The notes under the pieces: generated by a model
What the model was told of the DNA's origin: nothing
Seen by the model: the letters and a program-made list of their open reading frames with translations, nothing else
Databases searched by the model: none
Translations under genes and position numbers: made by a program
Origin: F22 sp963678855
GTDB lineage: Bacteria > Bacteroidota > Bacteroidia > Bacteroidales > Bacteroidaceae
Direction: 5' to 3'
Assembly: GCA_963678855.1 (NCBI GenBank)
Contig: OY787448.1
Coordinates: 992,001-1,056,000, forward strand
Length of the DNA stretch: 64,000 nt
Shown: one piece after another, positions 35,896 through 45,696 of the stretch
How positions within the stretch are numbered: the stretch's first letter is position 1
Layout: each line of letters begins with the position of its first letter

Positions 35896-37914
35896 CTATT
35901 CGTATTCAGCATGTGTATGTTGACTTGAAACCTCCCAAGCATCTGTTCTATAAGGAAGTAGGGGTAATCCATTCTTAGAGAAAACGCTCAGACTAGGATT
36001 GTCACTCCACGCATAACGTACTGACGCAATGTTCATACCCTTAGGGGCAATTAAGACTAAACTATTCTTAGTACATTGAACTTTAGCCCACACAAATTTT
36101 TGATCTTGACCAGCGACTGCAAATCCTTTATTGCCTGCTAACTGCTTTATTTCAACCTTATTGATAGGCAAATTAAGAGTTACATACGCCTTGTTTCCGA
36201 CCATCTTCACTTCTCGTATCATTGGATATTGTGGTAATTCAGCAATTTTGTACACTCCTCCAAAAGCTAAATGAGCCAATCTGTCGCCTACTTCTTTTTT
36301 GTGACTAGGATGTATATTATTGGCGTCGCCCAGATCTATAGCGGTTGCCATATATACAGATGGCAAGTCTAATACGCTCGCTTGTGACTCTCTTAATTCA
36401 GCCCAAAGTGAAGGAGACGGAGTGTTGTCTTGTGCATGAAAATTAGCCAACTGTACAAATAAGAATGGAAGTTCTGGCTTTTTCCAATGTGCTCTCCAAT
36501 CATTGATTAATCGACGAAAATCCTTACGATAGTGGTATGCATATAGATCATTGCTCTCCCCTTGGTACCAGATAGCTCCCTTAATTGTAAAATTCAGCAA
36601 TGGGGAAATCATACCGTTATACAAAAATGTAGGGAAATTAGGCTGGTCCTCTCTTAAATAGATTGTTTTGAGCTCTTGATTGTTGTAACCTAAGTGAATA
36701 CGCCAGTCTGACTGTATATCAACGCGACTACCATCATCAAACGCTATATATTGGTTGGTGGCTTTCCCACCAATACCTCCACCACACCATATATCTTGTA
36801 TACGTACAGAAATTACATTATCTCCTTCATGCAGCAAATTAGATGGGATAGCATATACGCGATGTACATCCCAGCCGTTGTTTTCCCCAACTTTTACACC
36901 ATTGATCCATGTTTCATCAATATCATCTACTGGACCGATGTGCAATGTAGAAGGTAAAGAGGTCTTTTCTTTATCAATTTGGAAGTGTTTACGTGCCCAC
37001 ACACAACCATTCATATTGCCTAAGGACGTATTCTCAATATAGAAAGGTACATTGACTGGAAGCCAATCTTTCGCATCGTATTGGACCGACGCAAACAAAG
37101 TGTCATTGCCTGCTATACCTTGATCTAGAATAGCTTTTTCTTTGTTATGAGCAATTAATTGTTCACGACAAACAGCTTTGTATGCTGTGCTATCACTTGG
37201 TTCAGCTGCGGGCATTGCTTCTATTATACGAGCAACTCCATAGGCTTTTGAACCTTTTGGGAACCCTTGCACGCTAGTCCATGCTTCAGCAATTGTACCA
37301 CCCCAAACAGACTGAATAAGCCCGATAGGTACATTAAGCTCTTTATATACCTTGCGGCCGAAGAAGTAGCCCACTGCAGAAAAATCGGCAGCGACCTCTG
37401 GCGTACAACGCATCCAAGCATGTTTCACACGTACATTTTCAAGAGGATGGGCTGCAACTGTAGGCTCAACAGAGAACAAACGAATATCAGGATAATTAGC
37501 CGCTTGAACTTCGGCCTCACTATTATTGACTTTTGCCCAAGTACATCCCAAATTCATCTGCATATTCGACTGACCACTGCACAACCACACATCACCAACC
37601 ACAACATCAGCTAGACGAATCGTTTGACTCTTTGTTGTAATTGTTAGGTCATTAGATTTGTTTGTTGCTTGAAATGTACCTAATGCAGCAATCCAACGTC
37701 CTGATTCATCGGTTATACAAGACACAGCAGAATCAAGATACTTGACTGTAACTTCTGTTCCAGACGGAGCAGTTCCATATACTTTGCAAGGTTCTCCTCT
37801 TTGGAGTACCATATGATCTGTAAATAAAGGATTGACTGCGAAAGTAATTTCTTTCTTACTTTGACAACTAAAAAAGGTTAGTGCTAGAAGTAATCCACAT
37901 ATTATATGTTTCAT
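35896..37914 (-). CDS. SGNH-type O-acetylesterase (sialate O-acetylesterase-like, possibly CE20)
   Basis: The 672-residue lipoprotein (lipobox FFSC, Cys17) has the motif WLCSGQSNM with nucleophile Ser116 and the late DANNIHPSHKKEVG block with the catalytic Asp/His. Between the two parts of the SGNH domain lies an inserted beta-sandwich of about 150 residues (around 270-430, WARKHFQIDKEKTSLPSTLHIGPVDDIDETWINGVKVG). This layout is that of the sialate O-acetylesterase-like group including CE20. In this locus it should remove acetyl groups from plant glycan side chains, not sialate. Its ATG overlaps the GH95 stop by 4 bases. Basic residues follow the lipidated Cys, which suits a periplasm-facing protein. 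Confidence 0.85.
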   Translation of the reverse strand: MKHIICGLLLALTFFSCQSKKEITFAVNPLFTDHMVLQRGEPCKVYGTAPSGTEVTVKYLDSAVSCITDESGRWIAALGTFQATNKSNDLTITTKSQTIRLADVVVGDVWLCSGQSNMQMNLGCTWAKVNNSEAEVQAANYPDIRLFSVEPTVAAHPLENVRVKHAWMRCTPEVAADFSAVGYFFGRKVYKELNVPIGLIQSVWGGTIAEAWTSVQGFPKGSKAYGVARIIEAMPAAEPSDSTAYKAVCREQLIAHNKEKAILDQGIAGNDTLFASVQYDAKDWLPVNVPFYIENTSLGNMNGCVWARKHFQIDKEKTSLPSTLHIGPVDDIDETWINGVKVGENNGWDVHRVYAIPSNLLHEGDNVISVRIQDIWCGGGIGGKATNQYIAFDDGSRVDIQSDWRIHLGYNNQELKTIYLREDQPNFPTFLYNGMISPLLNFTIKGAIWYQGESNDLYAYHYRKDFRRLINDWRAHWKKPELPFLFVQLANFHAQDNTPSPSLWAELRESQASVLDLPSVYMATAIDLGDANNIHPSHKKEVGDRLAHLAFGGVYKIAELPQYPMIREVKMVGNKAYVTLNLPINKVEIKQLAGNKGFAVAGQDQKFVWAKVQCTKNSLVLIAPKGMNIASVRYAWSDNPSLSVFSKNGLPLLPYRTDAWEVSSQHTHAEYE

Positions 37915-40358
37915 AAACTTATTGTTTTTGAGGTTTGTTTACTCATATGAACTGGTATATTATTCCCGTTAACTCGTATAATTGTACTATACTTTTGAGA
38001 GGCATGAAGGGTTATTTTCTGACACACTCCATCTTTCCATACGATATCTACTATAGCTCCACCACGTACTTTTACTCCAGATAACTCTCCAGAATGTAAA
38101 GTAGTAGGACAAGCTGGCAATATATCTAAGTAATAAGCTGGATAAATAGACTCAAAGTGTTCGGATATAGGGTCTTCACTTTGAATAAACAATCCAATAA
38201 TACCAGGAATTGCACCAAGATTTCCATCTATTTGATAAGGAGGATGAGCACAAAATAGATTAGGATATGTTCCGCCACGTTGCCCATCAGCAGGAAGTGG
38301 AAACAATAAATCTTTCAGCAGTTTATATGAATGATTTCCATCATGCAAACGGTTCCAAAAATTGATTTTCCAAGCCATAGACCAACCAGTACTCTCGTCA
38401 CCACGACACACTAAAGTTTTTCGAGCTGCTTCGGCCAACTGAGGAGTACTATCCACCTGAATTGAATGTCCTGGGTACAATCCATAGAGGTGCGACACAT
38501 GACGATGATGAAGATCTTTTTCTTGATAAGGGAAAGCCCATTCCATGATTCGTCCATCTGCTCCAATTTCAGTTGGTCGAATTCTTTGTAATTGTTTAGC
38601 AACCTTATCTAATAGATCATCATTCTTATTTAATATTTTAGCAGCATCCAACAAATCTTGGAACAATGCAGAAATAATTTGATTGTCCATGGTCGTACCA
38701 CTTGCCAAAGAACACACTGAACCATCTTCTTTGACAAAGGAATTCTCTGGTGATACACTTGGTGCATTGACCAAATATCCATTTCTTGGATCGGTTATCA
38801 TGACATCAGTAAAGAAAAGAGATGCACCACGCATTATTGGGTACAACTTCTTTAAATATTCTGTGTCTTGGGTATATAAATAATGTTGATATAATTGATC
38901 ACAAAGCCAAGCAGCAGATGCATTAGAGGCTCCCCATGAAGGATGTTCACCTGGTGCGGTAAACTGCCACAAATTACCTAGTACATGAGTTACCCATCCT
39001 CGTGCATGATAAAAGACCTGAGCTGTATGCTCTCCTGATTGCACTTGACTAGCTACCCAATCAAAAAATGGATCGTGTGACTCACTTAAGTTTGCAAGGT
39101 CTACCCCCCAATAGTTCATTTGCAAATTAATATTCAAATGGTAGTCTCCATTCCAAGGTGTTTGCACCCCGTCGCACCATAATCCTTGTAGATTTGCAGG
39201 CAATCCGCCTGGTTTACTACTACTCAACAATAAATAACGTCCAAAGTCAAGATATGTAGCTATCAAATTAGGGTCTTCATCCTTTTGACAAGCTTGCAAA
39301 CGCTTGTTTAATGGTTGATGATCACAATCTAGATTCGATAATTCATTATTATCAAATCGCAAATGTAGTCTATTCATTTTACTTGAAAACACTTTATTAT
39401 GTCGACTTTTTGACGATAATAATAACGTATCAGAAAGCGATAATTGGTTTGCAACCTTAGATTGCAGCTCATTTACAGAAGTCTTATATGACGTTTGAAG
39501 TCCCACTAACACATAAGCCTCATTTAATGCTCGAACTTCAATTCGATTTGAGTCAAGTTGAGACACATGTCCGCCATTAGGTAGTCTCACAAGAACCTCG
39601 CCTAAATAATGCATCCCATCATGGTTGTATCCATCGTTTAAAGCACCCGAAATTATTAAGTGATTGCCACTAACTTGTATATGCTTTCTTTCTGGACGAT
39701 TTAGTTGTAAAACAAAAGCAAGTGTATCTTTCCCTGATTGACTCTTCTTTGTGTAATGACCGATACCAATATCATCAACACAAGAAGTATAGTATGTACG
39801 TTTAAATGACGCATCACTTGTTTCAAAACTTGTCACAACTTCACCTTGCGTCATATTTAAACTCCTTCTATAGGAATGCACTTTCTTCTTTGCAAGTGTT
39901 GGGAACTCAATGTGTAAATTGGCAAACATTTGATACGATCCATAAGGTGCATTATGTCCACCTCCATAAGCACTCCCTTGTCCACCACAGACAAATGTAC
40001 GATTCATCAAGAGTTCTGCTTCCTTGTGATGATTTTTAAATATCAGATGACGAATAGAGTCCAAATAAACATATGCGGAAGGGTTATCCGCATTTTGTAT
40101 GGATCCAGACCATAGCGATTGTTCGTTTAAAGTGATTGTCTCATGAACGATGCCACCATTTGGCATCATTCCTATTCTACCATTTCCAAGTGGAAAACAT
40201 TCTACCCAAGCTTGTGCAGGTTGCTCCATATAGATAACAGAATCAGCAAAATCAACCTGTTTCTTTTTATTTGTGCAACTAGCAAGGAAAAAGACTTGTC
40301 CGACCAAAATGGTCAGACAAGTCATGCACATTAATTTACATTGTTTTATATGCTTCAT
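37911..40358 (-). CDS. GH95 alpha-L-fucosidase/galactosidase
   Basis: The 815-residue enzyme has a lipobox (FLASC, Cys28) and the family pattern PAQAWVECFPLGNGRIGMM near the N-terminus. The (alpha/alpha)6 barrel includes NLQGLWCDGVQTPWNGDYHLNINLQMNYW and the C-terminal QIDGNLGAIPGI region with the active-site residues. GH95 removes alpha-1,2-linked L-fucose (or L-galactose) by inversion. That is the terminal sugar of xyloglucan side chains. It lies 7 bases after GH5. The lysine-rich start after the lipid Cys suggests the periplasm. Confidence 0.92.
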   Translation of the reverse strand: MKHIKQCKLMCMTCLTILVGQVFFLASCTNKKKQVDFADSVIYMEQPAQAWVECFPLGNGRIGMMPNGGIVHETITLNEQSLWSGSIQNADNPSAYVYLDSIRHLIFKNHHKEAELLMNRTFVCGGQGSAYGGGHNAPYGSYQMFANLHIEFPTLAKKKVHSYRRSLNMTQGEVVTSFETSDASFKRTYYTSCVDDIGIGHYTKKSQSGKDTLAFVLQLNRPERKHIQVSGNHLIISGALNDGYNHDGMHYLGEVLVRLPNGGHVSQLDSNRIEVRALNEAYVLVGLQTSYKTSVNELQSKVANQLSLSDTLLLSSKSRHNKVFSSKMNRLHLRFDNNELSNLDCDHQPLNKRLQACQKDEDPNLIATYLDFGRYLLLSSSKPGGLPANLQGLWCDGVQTPWNGDYHLNINLQMNYWGVDLANLSESHDPFFDWVASQVQSGEHTAQVFYHARGWVTHVLGNLWQFTAPGEHPSWGASNASAAWLCDQLYQHYLYTQDTEYLKKLYPIMRGASLFFTDVMITDPRNGYLVNAPSVSPENSFVKEDGSVCSLASGTTMDNQIISALFQDLLDAAKILNKNDDLLDKVAKQLQRIRPTEIGADGRIMEWAFPYQEKDLHHRHVSHLYGLYPGHSIQVDSTPQLAEAARKTLVCRGDESTGWSMAWKINFWNRLHDGNHSYKLLKDLLFPLPADGQRGGTYPNLFCAHPPYQIDGNLGAIPGIIGLFIQSEDPISEHFESIYPAYYLDILPACPTTLHSGELSGVKVRGGAIVDIVWKDGVCQKITLHASQKYSTIIRVNGNNIPVHMSKQTSKTISL

Positions 40359-40365
40359 GTGGATA

Positions 40366-42072
40366 TTAATCTTGTTGCATATTTTCAGAAAGTCCAGTGA
40401 TCATTGCATCAATAGCAGCTTGACCAGCTTCGTCATAAATATCGCCTGTATTACGATTAAATAATGCACTTCCTTTGCCACCAGCATCCCAGTAAAATGG
40501 TATAACACCATTTTTATTCGCTTCTGAAACAACTGTTTGCAAATAATAATTTCTACATGTTTCATGCTTTACCTTTTCGTCTCCAGTCAAATCTGTCTGT
40601 AAAAAGGCATTAAATTCTCCTAGAATAACAGGAATACCGTTATCAACAAATTTTGTTTTCAGACTTGACATCTTTTGTGCAAGATAATCCTCTTGTCCAT
40701 AAGAAGATAGAGTGCCATAAGATGCATATTTAGTTCCCCAGTATTTTATTGTAGGACTATCTCCACAAAAATCCCAAGGATCGTAATAATGCACTTCAGC
40801 CATCAAACGATTGGCTGCAATATCACTTGGCATAGCCAAATGCTGAATAGCTAAATCTACGTTCGTGTTATATGATTGTACAATAAGACAACGTTCTAAG
40901 TTATTTCCTTTAGTAGCTCTAACTGCGTCTACAAAAGTTTGATTGTAACTAGCTTGTACTGACAGATTTTCATCGGTTGGTGTACCGTATCCTTCATGTA
41001 CTTCATTATTCCCTGCAAAAACTAAATGGTCGTTATAATCCCGAAAATAAATAGCTATCTGCTTCCATATAGCTGCTTCTTTCTTTAAAATCTCATCTTG
41101 CGTATCATAACTAACATTGTTTTCTAGCCATCCACCATCCCAGTGAATATTGATCATGACATACATATCTTCAGAGATACAATAGTCGACCACTTCTTTT
41201 ACTCGTGCTAACCAACTTTCTGAGATACGATAAGTATTTTGGTCAACAATATAGCCGTTCCAAGCACATGGTATACGTACAGAATTAAATCCTGCAGATT
41301 TTACTGCTGAAATAAGCTGTTGTGTAACTTTAGGATTTCCCCATGCTGTTTCACTAGGTGTATCATTGTTATACGCTTCAAGAGTATTTCCAATATTCCA
41401 TCCTAATTTCATTTGCGCAGCAATTTCTGTGGCAATGCGCATATTTTGTTGTGCAGCATCAGAACCTGTATTTCCATCTTGTACAACCGTAACTGTCTGA
41501 GCAAGCGGACCAGCTTTAATCTCTATATGCCCTTCACGTGATTCCAAGAATGGATTTCTTGCTATTTCTGCAGCAAATGTATTTGCGGTCTGAGCAACAC
41601 TGCTGTCTACTTCAATCCAATCAACATCACTACTTATAGTATATTCTGTAGCACTATTGACTTGTACAGAAAGCCCTTCTCCTAAAGCTGCCCCATCATA
41701 ACTTTTTGTCTCAACTGTTAAAGAATAAGCCGCTTGCTGCTTAATTTGGATAGTCTTTGACAAGTCACCAGCTTGAACAACCAAAGTACATGTACGAGAT
41801 GCTGCATCTGTATTCTCATCAGCAGTTACTGTTACTTTTTGAATAACTGCTTTACCACTAGCTTCACTAACATGACACCAATCAGCACTGCTTTCTATAG
41901 TCCAGTCTACAGTACTTTTCATATTAAATGTCAATTCTCCTCCCTGATTAGCAAAGTCCAAATTTGTTTCTGTAACAATTAGTTCAGGGGTAGTACTATC
42001 GTCGCTACTACTACAAGCGACGATAGTAAAAAGCATACACAAAAGGTGTATTGTAAATGAAATTCCTCTCAT
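40366..42072 (-). CDS. GH5 endo-glucanase with two BACON domains (GH5_4-like)
   Basis: The 568-residue lipoprotein (Cys20) carries two BACON modules (about 30-113 and 115-205). The GH5 barrel begins at MKLGWNIGNTLEA. Glu357 in AGNNEVHEG is the acid/base and Glu486 in ILGEFNA the nucleophile. Trp/His substrate residues lie in EVHYYDPWDF. BACON plus GH5_4 is the layout of the vanguard endo-xyloglucanase of Bacteroides ovatus, though that enzyme has one BACON. An acidic SSSDD follows the Cys, as in surface-exported lipoproteins. It should cut xyloglucan outside the cell. Confidence 0.9.
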   Translation of the reverse strand: MRGISFTIHLLCMLFTIVACSSSDDSTTPELIVTETNLDFANQGGELTFNMKSTVDWTIESSADWCHVSEASGKAVIQKVTVTADENTDAASRTCTLVVQAGDLSKTIQIKQQAAYSLTVETKSYDGAALGEGLSVQVNSATEYTISSDVDWIEVDSSVAQTANTFAAEIARNPFLESREGHIEIKAGPLAQTVTVVQDGNTGSDAAQQNMRIATEIAAQMKLGWNIGNTLEAYNNDTPSETAWGNPKVTQQLISAVKSAGFNSVRIPCAWNGYIVDQNTYRISESWLARVKEVVDYCISEDMYVMINIHWDGGWLENNVSYDTQDEILKKEAAIWKQIAIYFRDYNDHLVFAGNNEVHEGYGTPTDENLSVQASYNQTFVDAVRATKGNNLERCLIVQSYNTNVDLAIQHLAMPSDIAANRLMAEVHYYDPWDFCGDSPTIKYWGTKYASYGTLSSYGQEDYLAQKMSSLKTKFVDNGIPVILGEFNAFLQTDLTGDEKVKHETCRNYYLQTVVSEANKNGVIPFYWDAGGKGSALFNRNTGDIYDEAGQAAIDAMITGLSENMQQD

Positions 42073-42086
42073 TATTTTCTATAAAA

Positions 42087-44015
42087 TCAATATAATGTTA
42101 TACTATCTACAGTTGCTGTGACACCTGTAATATCAACCACTTCTGTAGCTATATTCTTCATAATATCTATACAGAAGACAACAGCTCCTCCTGTCACTGT
42201 CGATGTGGCATCCATCTTAACAGTATATGTTCCATCACCAGTAATAGTCGTATCATTTGCCGTTGGTTCATCTGCAGAAGCCCAGTACTGAACGCTCCAG
42301 TCACTACTTGCAAAAGATAAACCACAAGGGTAACTTCCAGCAGCTCCTTCAACGAAGTTTAACCCAGAGATAGTAAAAGTCACTTCCATACTATCAAAAG
42401 TAAGTTTAGAATTATCAATGCAAGGGTCTTCTTTAGTCCCACCATATTCGTTGTATATTTCAATACGAATATTACCCTTTTCTTCTAAATCACCTACTAG
42501 TACTTTAGCATTGTCAATATCAAGTGATGTTCCAGAAGGCTGATCACTACTATCATCTACAATTAATGCGAAACTAATTGTTTGATATTGTTCTGCATTC
42601 GAAGGATCAATGCAACCTAAAGTCATTATTTTAACTGCACCAGCTTCTTTTTCCACTTTGATAACGCGCATTTTATTCTCTTGAGTTGCAATAGTCAACT
42701 GATTATCAAGGTTATTGACCCAAATAATTGGTTGTCCAAAGTCAATCCAATTTTCATCATCAATAGTGTAACTTCCTTCTATAGTTTCACCATCACCATT
42801 GACAACAACGTAAGTACCACTAGAATCACCATCTTTAGTCATCGTCATACTAATCTGTTGGAATGTAGCAATATCATATGGATGATTATCTCCACTCAAC
42901 GTAGGTACACTGCCTGACGTATCCCAAGAATAGACATCATTGCCACTTAGATCAGTCCAGTTATAAGGAGCATCCATGTGAAGGCTCCAACTTTTTGTTT
43001 CAGTAGTTGTTGTTGTCAAGTCATCATTAGCATTTCCACTATATGGCAAAGTTGGTTTTTCTGGTTCTGGCTGCCAATTATTTCTATATTCTTCAGAAAT
43101 ATAATTATAACATGTTCCAGTAGCAGGAACCAGTAGTTGCATAAAGTCATCACTTATATATAAAATATTGAAAACACCACCAACAAGATTCGCTTTCATT
43201 TCATCGTGGCGATTTGTATCGTGAACAGGTAAGGCATTCGTGAATTGTAGTGTATGGTTTTCAGTATTCAACATATAAGTTCCTGTTGAATTATCAATTC
43301 CATATGCTTCTTGATTAACAGCAACATGTGCTCCGCCAATCAAATCAAAAGTCATAGATCCAAAATCAGCAGCATCACACATCCATGAATTGCCAGCCCA
43401 ATCGGCTGTCCAATACCAAGTAGCACTACCATCTGTCAAATTAGGCACAATAGCTTTTGTAGCATCCCAATCACTTGAATCAATATAATTAGCACCAGAT
43501 GAGCTATGCAAATTATCCCAATTATATCCTGCTGTAAAGAAGTAAATTGGACCAAGTGCATAACGTGACACACCCTCAGCATCCAAATCAAGATACCAAG
43601 TCTTTGATTGGCCTGCTCCACCACTCACTTTAGTCCACATTGGATCTTTTATAAAATCAGAACACATGTCATCTACGGTAAATTGAACAGGTTCTCCATA
43701 TACAAGTCCACCTCGCGTTTGCACACCAAAAGTGACACTATATGTACCAGCAAATGGGATCTTCAAAGTCACTTGCTTCGCTTGACTGTTCCCTTGTGGA
43801 TGAATCCATGAAGGTTGATACTTATCATCCATCAAACTTGTAAGATATACAATATTAGGATTGCTCGTATCGTGAGTTATCTCAAATGAAATACCCTCAA
43901 GTAGTTCTCCACTTTTTACATCAGGAACACTTGTAGAATATGACTCTGGGGTACATGCCGATAAAATCGACACAACCAGTAAAGCTAATAAATAAGATAT
44001 ATAATTTGTTTTCAT
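42087..44015 (-). CDS. Surface glycan-binding lipoprotein (SusE-position protein)
   Basis: The 642-residue protein starts MKTNYISYLLALLVVSILSAC, with lipidated Cys21. The frame is open seven codons further up to 44036, overlapping susD, but the later ATG places the signal peptide correctly. After a PKD/Ig-like N-terminal domain (VTLKIPFAGTYSVTFGVQTRGG) come aromatic-rich beta domains with many Trp, suited to sugar stacking. There is no catalytic motif. Its position right behind SusD is that of glycan-binding proteins that hold polymer at the surface. The family is too diverse for a closer call. Confidence 0.8.
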   Translation of the reverse strand: MKTNYISYLLALLVVSILSACTPESYSTSVPDVKSGELLEGISFEITHDTSNPNIVYLTSLMDDKYQPSWIHPQGNSQAKQVTLKIPFAGTYSVTFGVQTRGGLVYGEPVQFTVDDMCSDFIKDPMWTKVSGGAGQSKTWYLDLDAEGVSRYALGPIYFFTAGYNWDNLHSSSGANYIDSSDWDATKAIVPNLTDGSATWYWTADWAGNSWMCDAADFGSMTFDLIGGAHVAVNQEAYGIDNSTGTYMLNTENHTLQFTNALPVHDTNRHDEMKANLVGGVFNILYISDDFMQLLVPATGTCYNYISEEYRNNWQPEPEKPTLPYSGNANDDLTTTTTETKSWSLHMDAPYNWTDLSGNDVYSWDTSGSVPTLSGDNHPYDIATFQQISMTMTKDGDSSGTYVVVNGDGETIEGSYTIDDENWIDFGQPIIWVNNLDNQLTIATQENKMRVIKVEKEAGAVKIMTLGCIDPSNAEQYQTISFALIVDDSSDQPSGTSLDIDNAKVLVGDLEEKGNIRIEIYNEYGGTKEDPCIDNSKLTFDSMEVTFTISGLNFVEGAAGSYPCGLSFASSDWSVQYWASADEPTANDTTITGDGTYTVKMDATSTVTGGAVVFCIDIMKNIATEVVDITGVTATVDSITLY

Positions 44016-44029
44016 TGCTATTCGATTTT

Positions 44030-45685
44030 TTACCATCCTGCATTTTGTTGAAGCACTCCCTTGGACAGAGTTATTTGTGTATTAGGTATCTGTTGTAGTC
44101 CTTTTTTTGTAACTACATTTTGTGATTCAACAGATACAACTCCTGCTATTCCACCATTTAGTACATCTACAGACATAGCTAGCTTATTAGAAGCAGTAGC
44201 AATCCCTTGACGCATTAGATCCCAATAACGAACTCCTTCAAAAGCAAATTCTAGATGTCGTTCTTCATAAATATTCTCAAGACTCACTGTTTTTTCACTA
44301 TAATCAGCAGACAGAACACCATCTGTTGTGTAAGCACGTTTTCTTACCTGATTGTAGTAATCTTGGGCGTTAGCACTACCCAACTCAGCTGCCATCAACA
44401 AGACGTCAGCATAGCGTACAATCACATAATCTTGATGTTGTGATATTTGGAAGTCACCAGACCCATCTTCTTTAGAAGCAGATGTCCCATCATAAAACGC
44501 CATAGGTGTATACTTCTTTATAGAATAGCCAGTATACTCTCTTTGACCTTTCAAATCAAAATCAGGTTCAATTCCTTCTCCTACAAGATCGATAATAGAA
44601 GCTACTTTACGCATATCTCCCTTACCATAAAGATTAACAGTACTTGGATTGACGGTACATGCTCCCCAACCTTTACCATATGGAGAGAAATTAGTATTAC
44701 GTAGTCCAACCATAACCAACCAACGGTTACCATCCAAATTACCATCATAGTCTTGAGTTGTATTAAACTTCATAGACAAAATGGTTTCTTTGTTTCCATC
44801 TCCAGCATAAGTTGATTCAAACGCCAATTCACCATCAATAGGAGTTGAAGACGCAGCTGGCCATAAGTTTTTGTATTCAGAAATCAAACCAAATTCTGGG
44901 TTTGAAATCACATCTTCCAATCCAGCCAACACTTCTGATTTTGAAGTTCCTTCTAATTCTTTACCATAATACCCAGTGTAGTATAAATATACTCTACCCA
45001 ATAATGCTTCTGCCGCATACTTGGTAATATGACCATCGTTTGTACTAGCATTTGCTTTTGGATAGGCATCTGCAGGAATATTCTCAATCGCATATTGCAA
45101 ATCTGACAAAATAACAGCATAGACTTCATCCGCAGTAGCCTGAGGTACATTTTCAGAAGATGGTGATGTCAGCAATGGAATATTACCAAACAATCTCACC
45201 ATATCGAAATATAATATCGCACGCATGGCATGAGCTTCACCCAAATAGGTTCCTTTCTTAGACTCATCACTTGTCCAATCTATTTGTTCTGCATAACCTA
45301 ATAAAGTATTACATCTAAAAATAGCTGTGTAGTAACTAGTCCATAATGTATTGAAAATATCGACATCAGCTGGAGAATATGATTGATCAAAACGATCTAA
45401 AACCATATAATTCTTACCATCCGTATTTCCAGTACCACCGAAACAGTCATCACTCATAATTTCCGAAGCTTCAAAGAATGAAGGAGTACCATTACTTACA
45501 GTGCACTGCCATCCATCATAACAAGCAACAAGAGCTCGATAAGCATCATCTACAGTAGTATAATAGTTTTGTGTTGTTGTTTCTGTTTTAGATTCTGTGT
45601 CTAAAAAGCTACTACTGCACGACTGCGTTGCCACTCCTAGGGTTAATGCAACGCCTGCCAAACAAAAAATATTTTTGATCTTCAT
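44030..45685 (-). CDS. susD: SusD/RagB-family outer-membrane lipoprotein
   Basis: The 551-residue protein has a lipobox (ATQSC, Cys23) and the family pattern FLDTESKTETTTQNYYTTVDDAYRALVACYDG. The helical TPR-like core contains RCNTLLGYAE and EAHAMRAILYFDMVRLFG. The C-terminal YEERHLEFAFEGVRYWDLMRQG is diagnostic. It forms the lid over the SusC barrel and binds incoming oligosaccharide. It lies 11 bases behind susC. The symbol is by family, not by substrate. Confidence 0.96.
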   Translation of the reverse strand: MKIKNIFCLAGVALTLGVATQSCSSSFLDTESKTETTTQNYYTTVDDAYRALVACYDGWQCTVSNGTPSFFEASEIMSDDCFGGTGNTDGKNYMVLDRFDQSYSPADVDIFNTLWTSYYTAIFRCNTLLGYAEQIDWTSDESKKGTYLGEAHAMRAILYFDMVRLFGNIPLLTSPSSENVPQATADEVYAVILSDLQYAIENIPADAYPKANASTNDGHITKYAAEALLGRVYLYYTGYYGKELEGTSKSEVLAGLEDVISNPEFGLISEYKNLWPAASSTPIDGELAFESTYAGDGNKETILSMKFNTTQDYDGNLDGNRWLVMVGLRNTNFSPYGKGWGACTVNPSTVNLYGKGDMRKVASIIDLVGEGIEPDFDLKGQREYTGYSIKKYTPMAFYDGTSASKEDGSGDFQISQHQDYVIVRYADVLLMAAELGSANAQDYYNQVRKRAYTTDGVLSADYSEKTVSLENIYEERHLEFAFEGVRYWDLMRQGIATASNKLAMSVDVLNGGIAGVVSVESQNVVTKKGLQQIPNTQITLSKGVLQQNAGW

Positions 45686-45696
45686 AATGAACTAGA

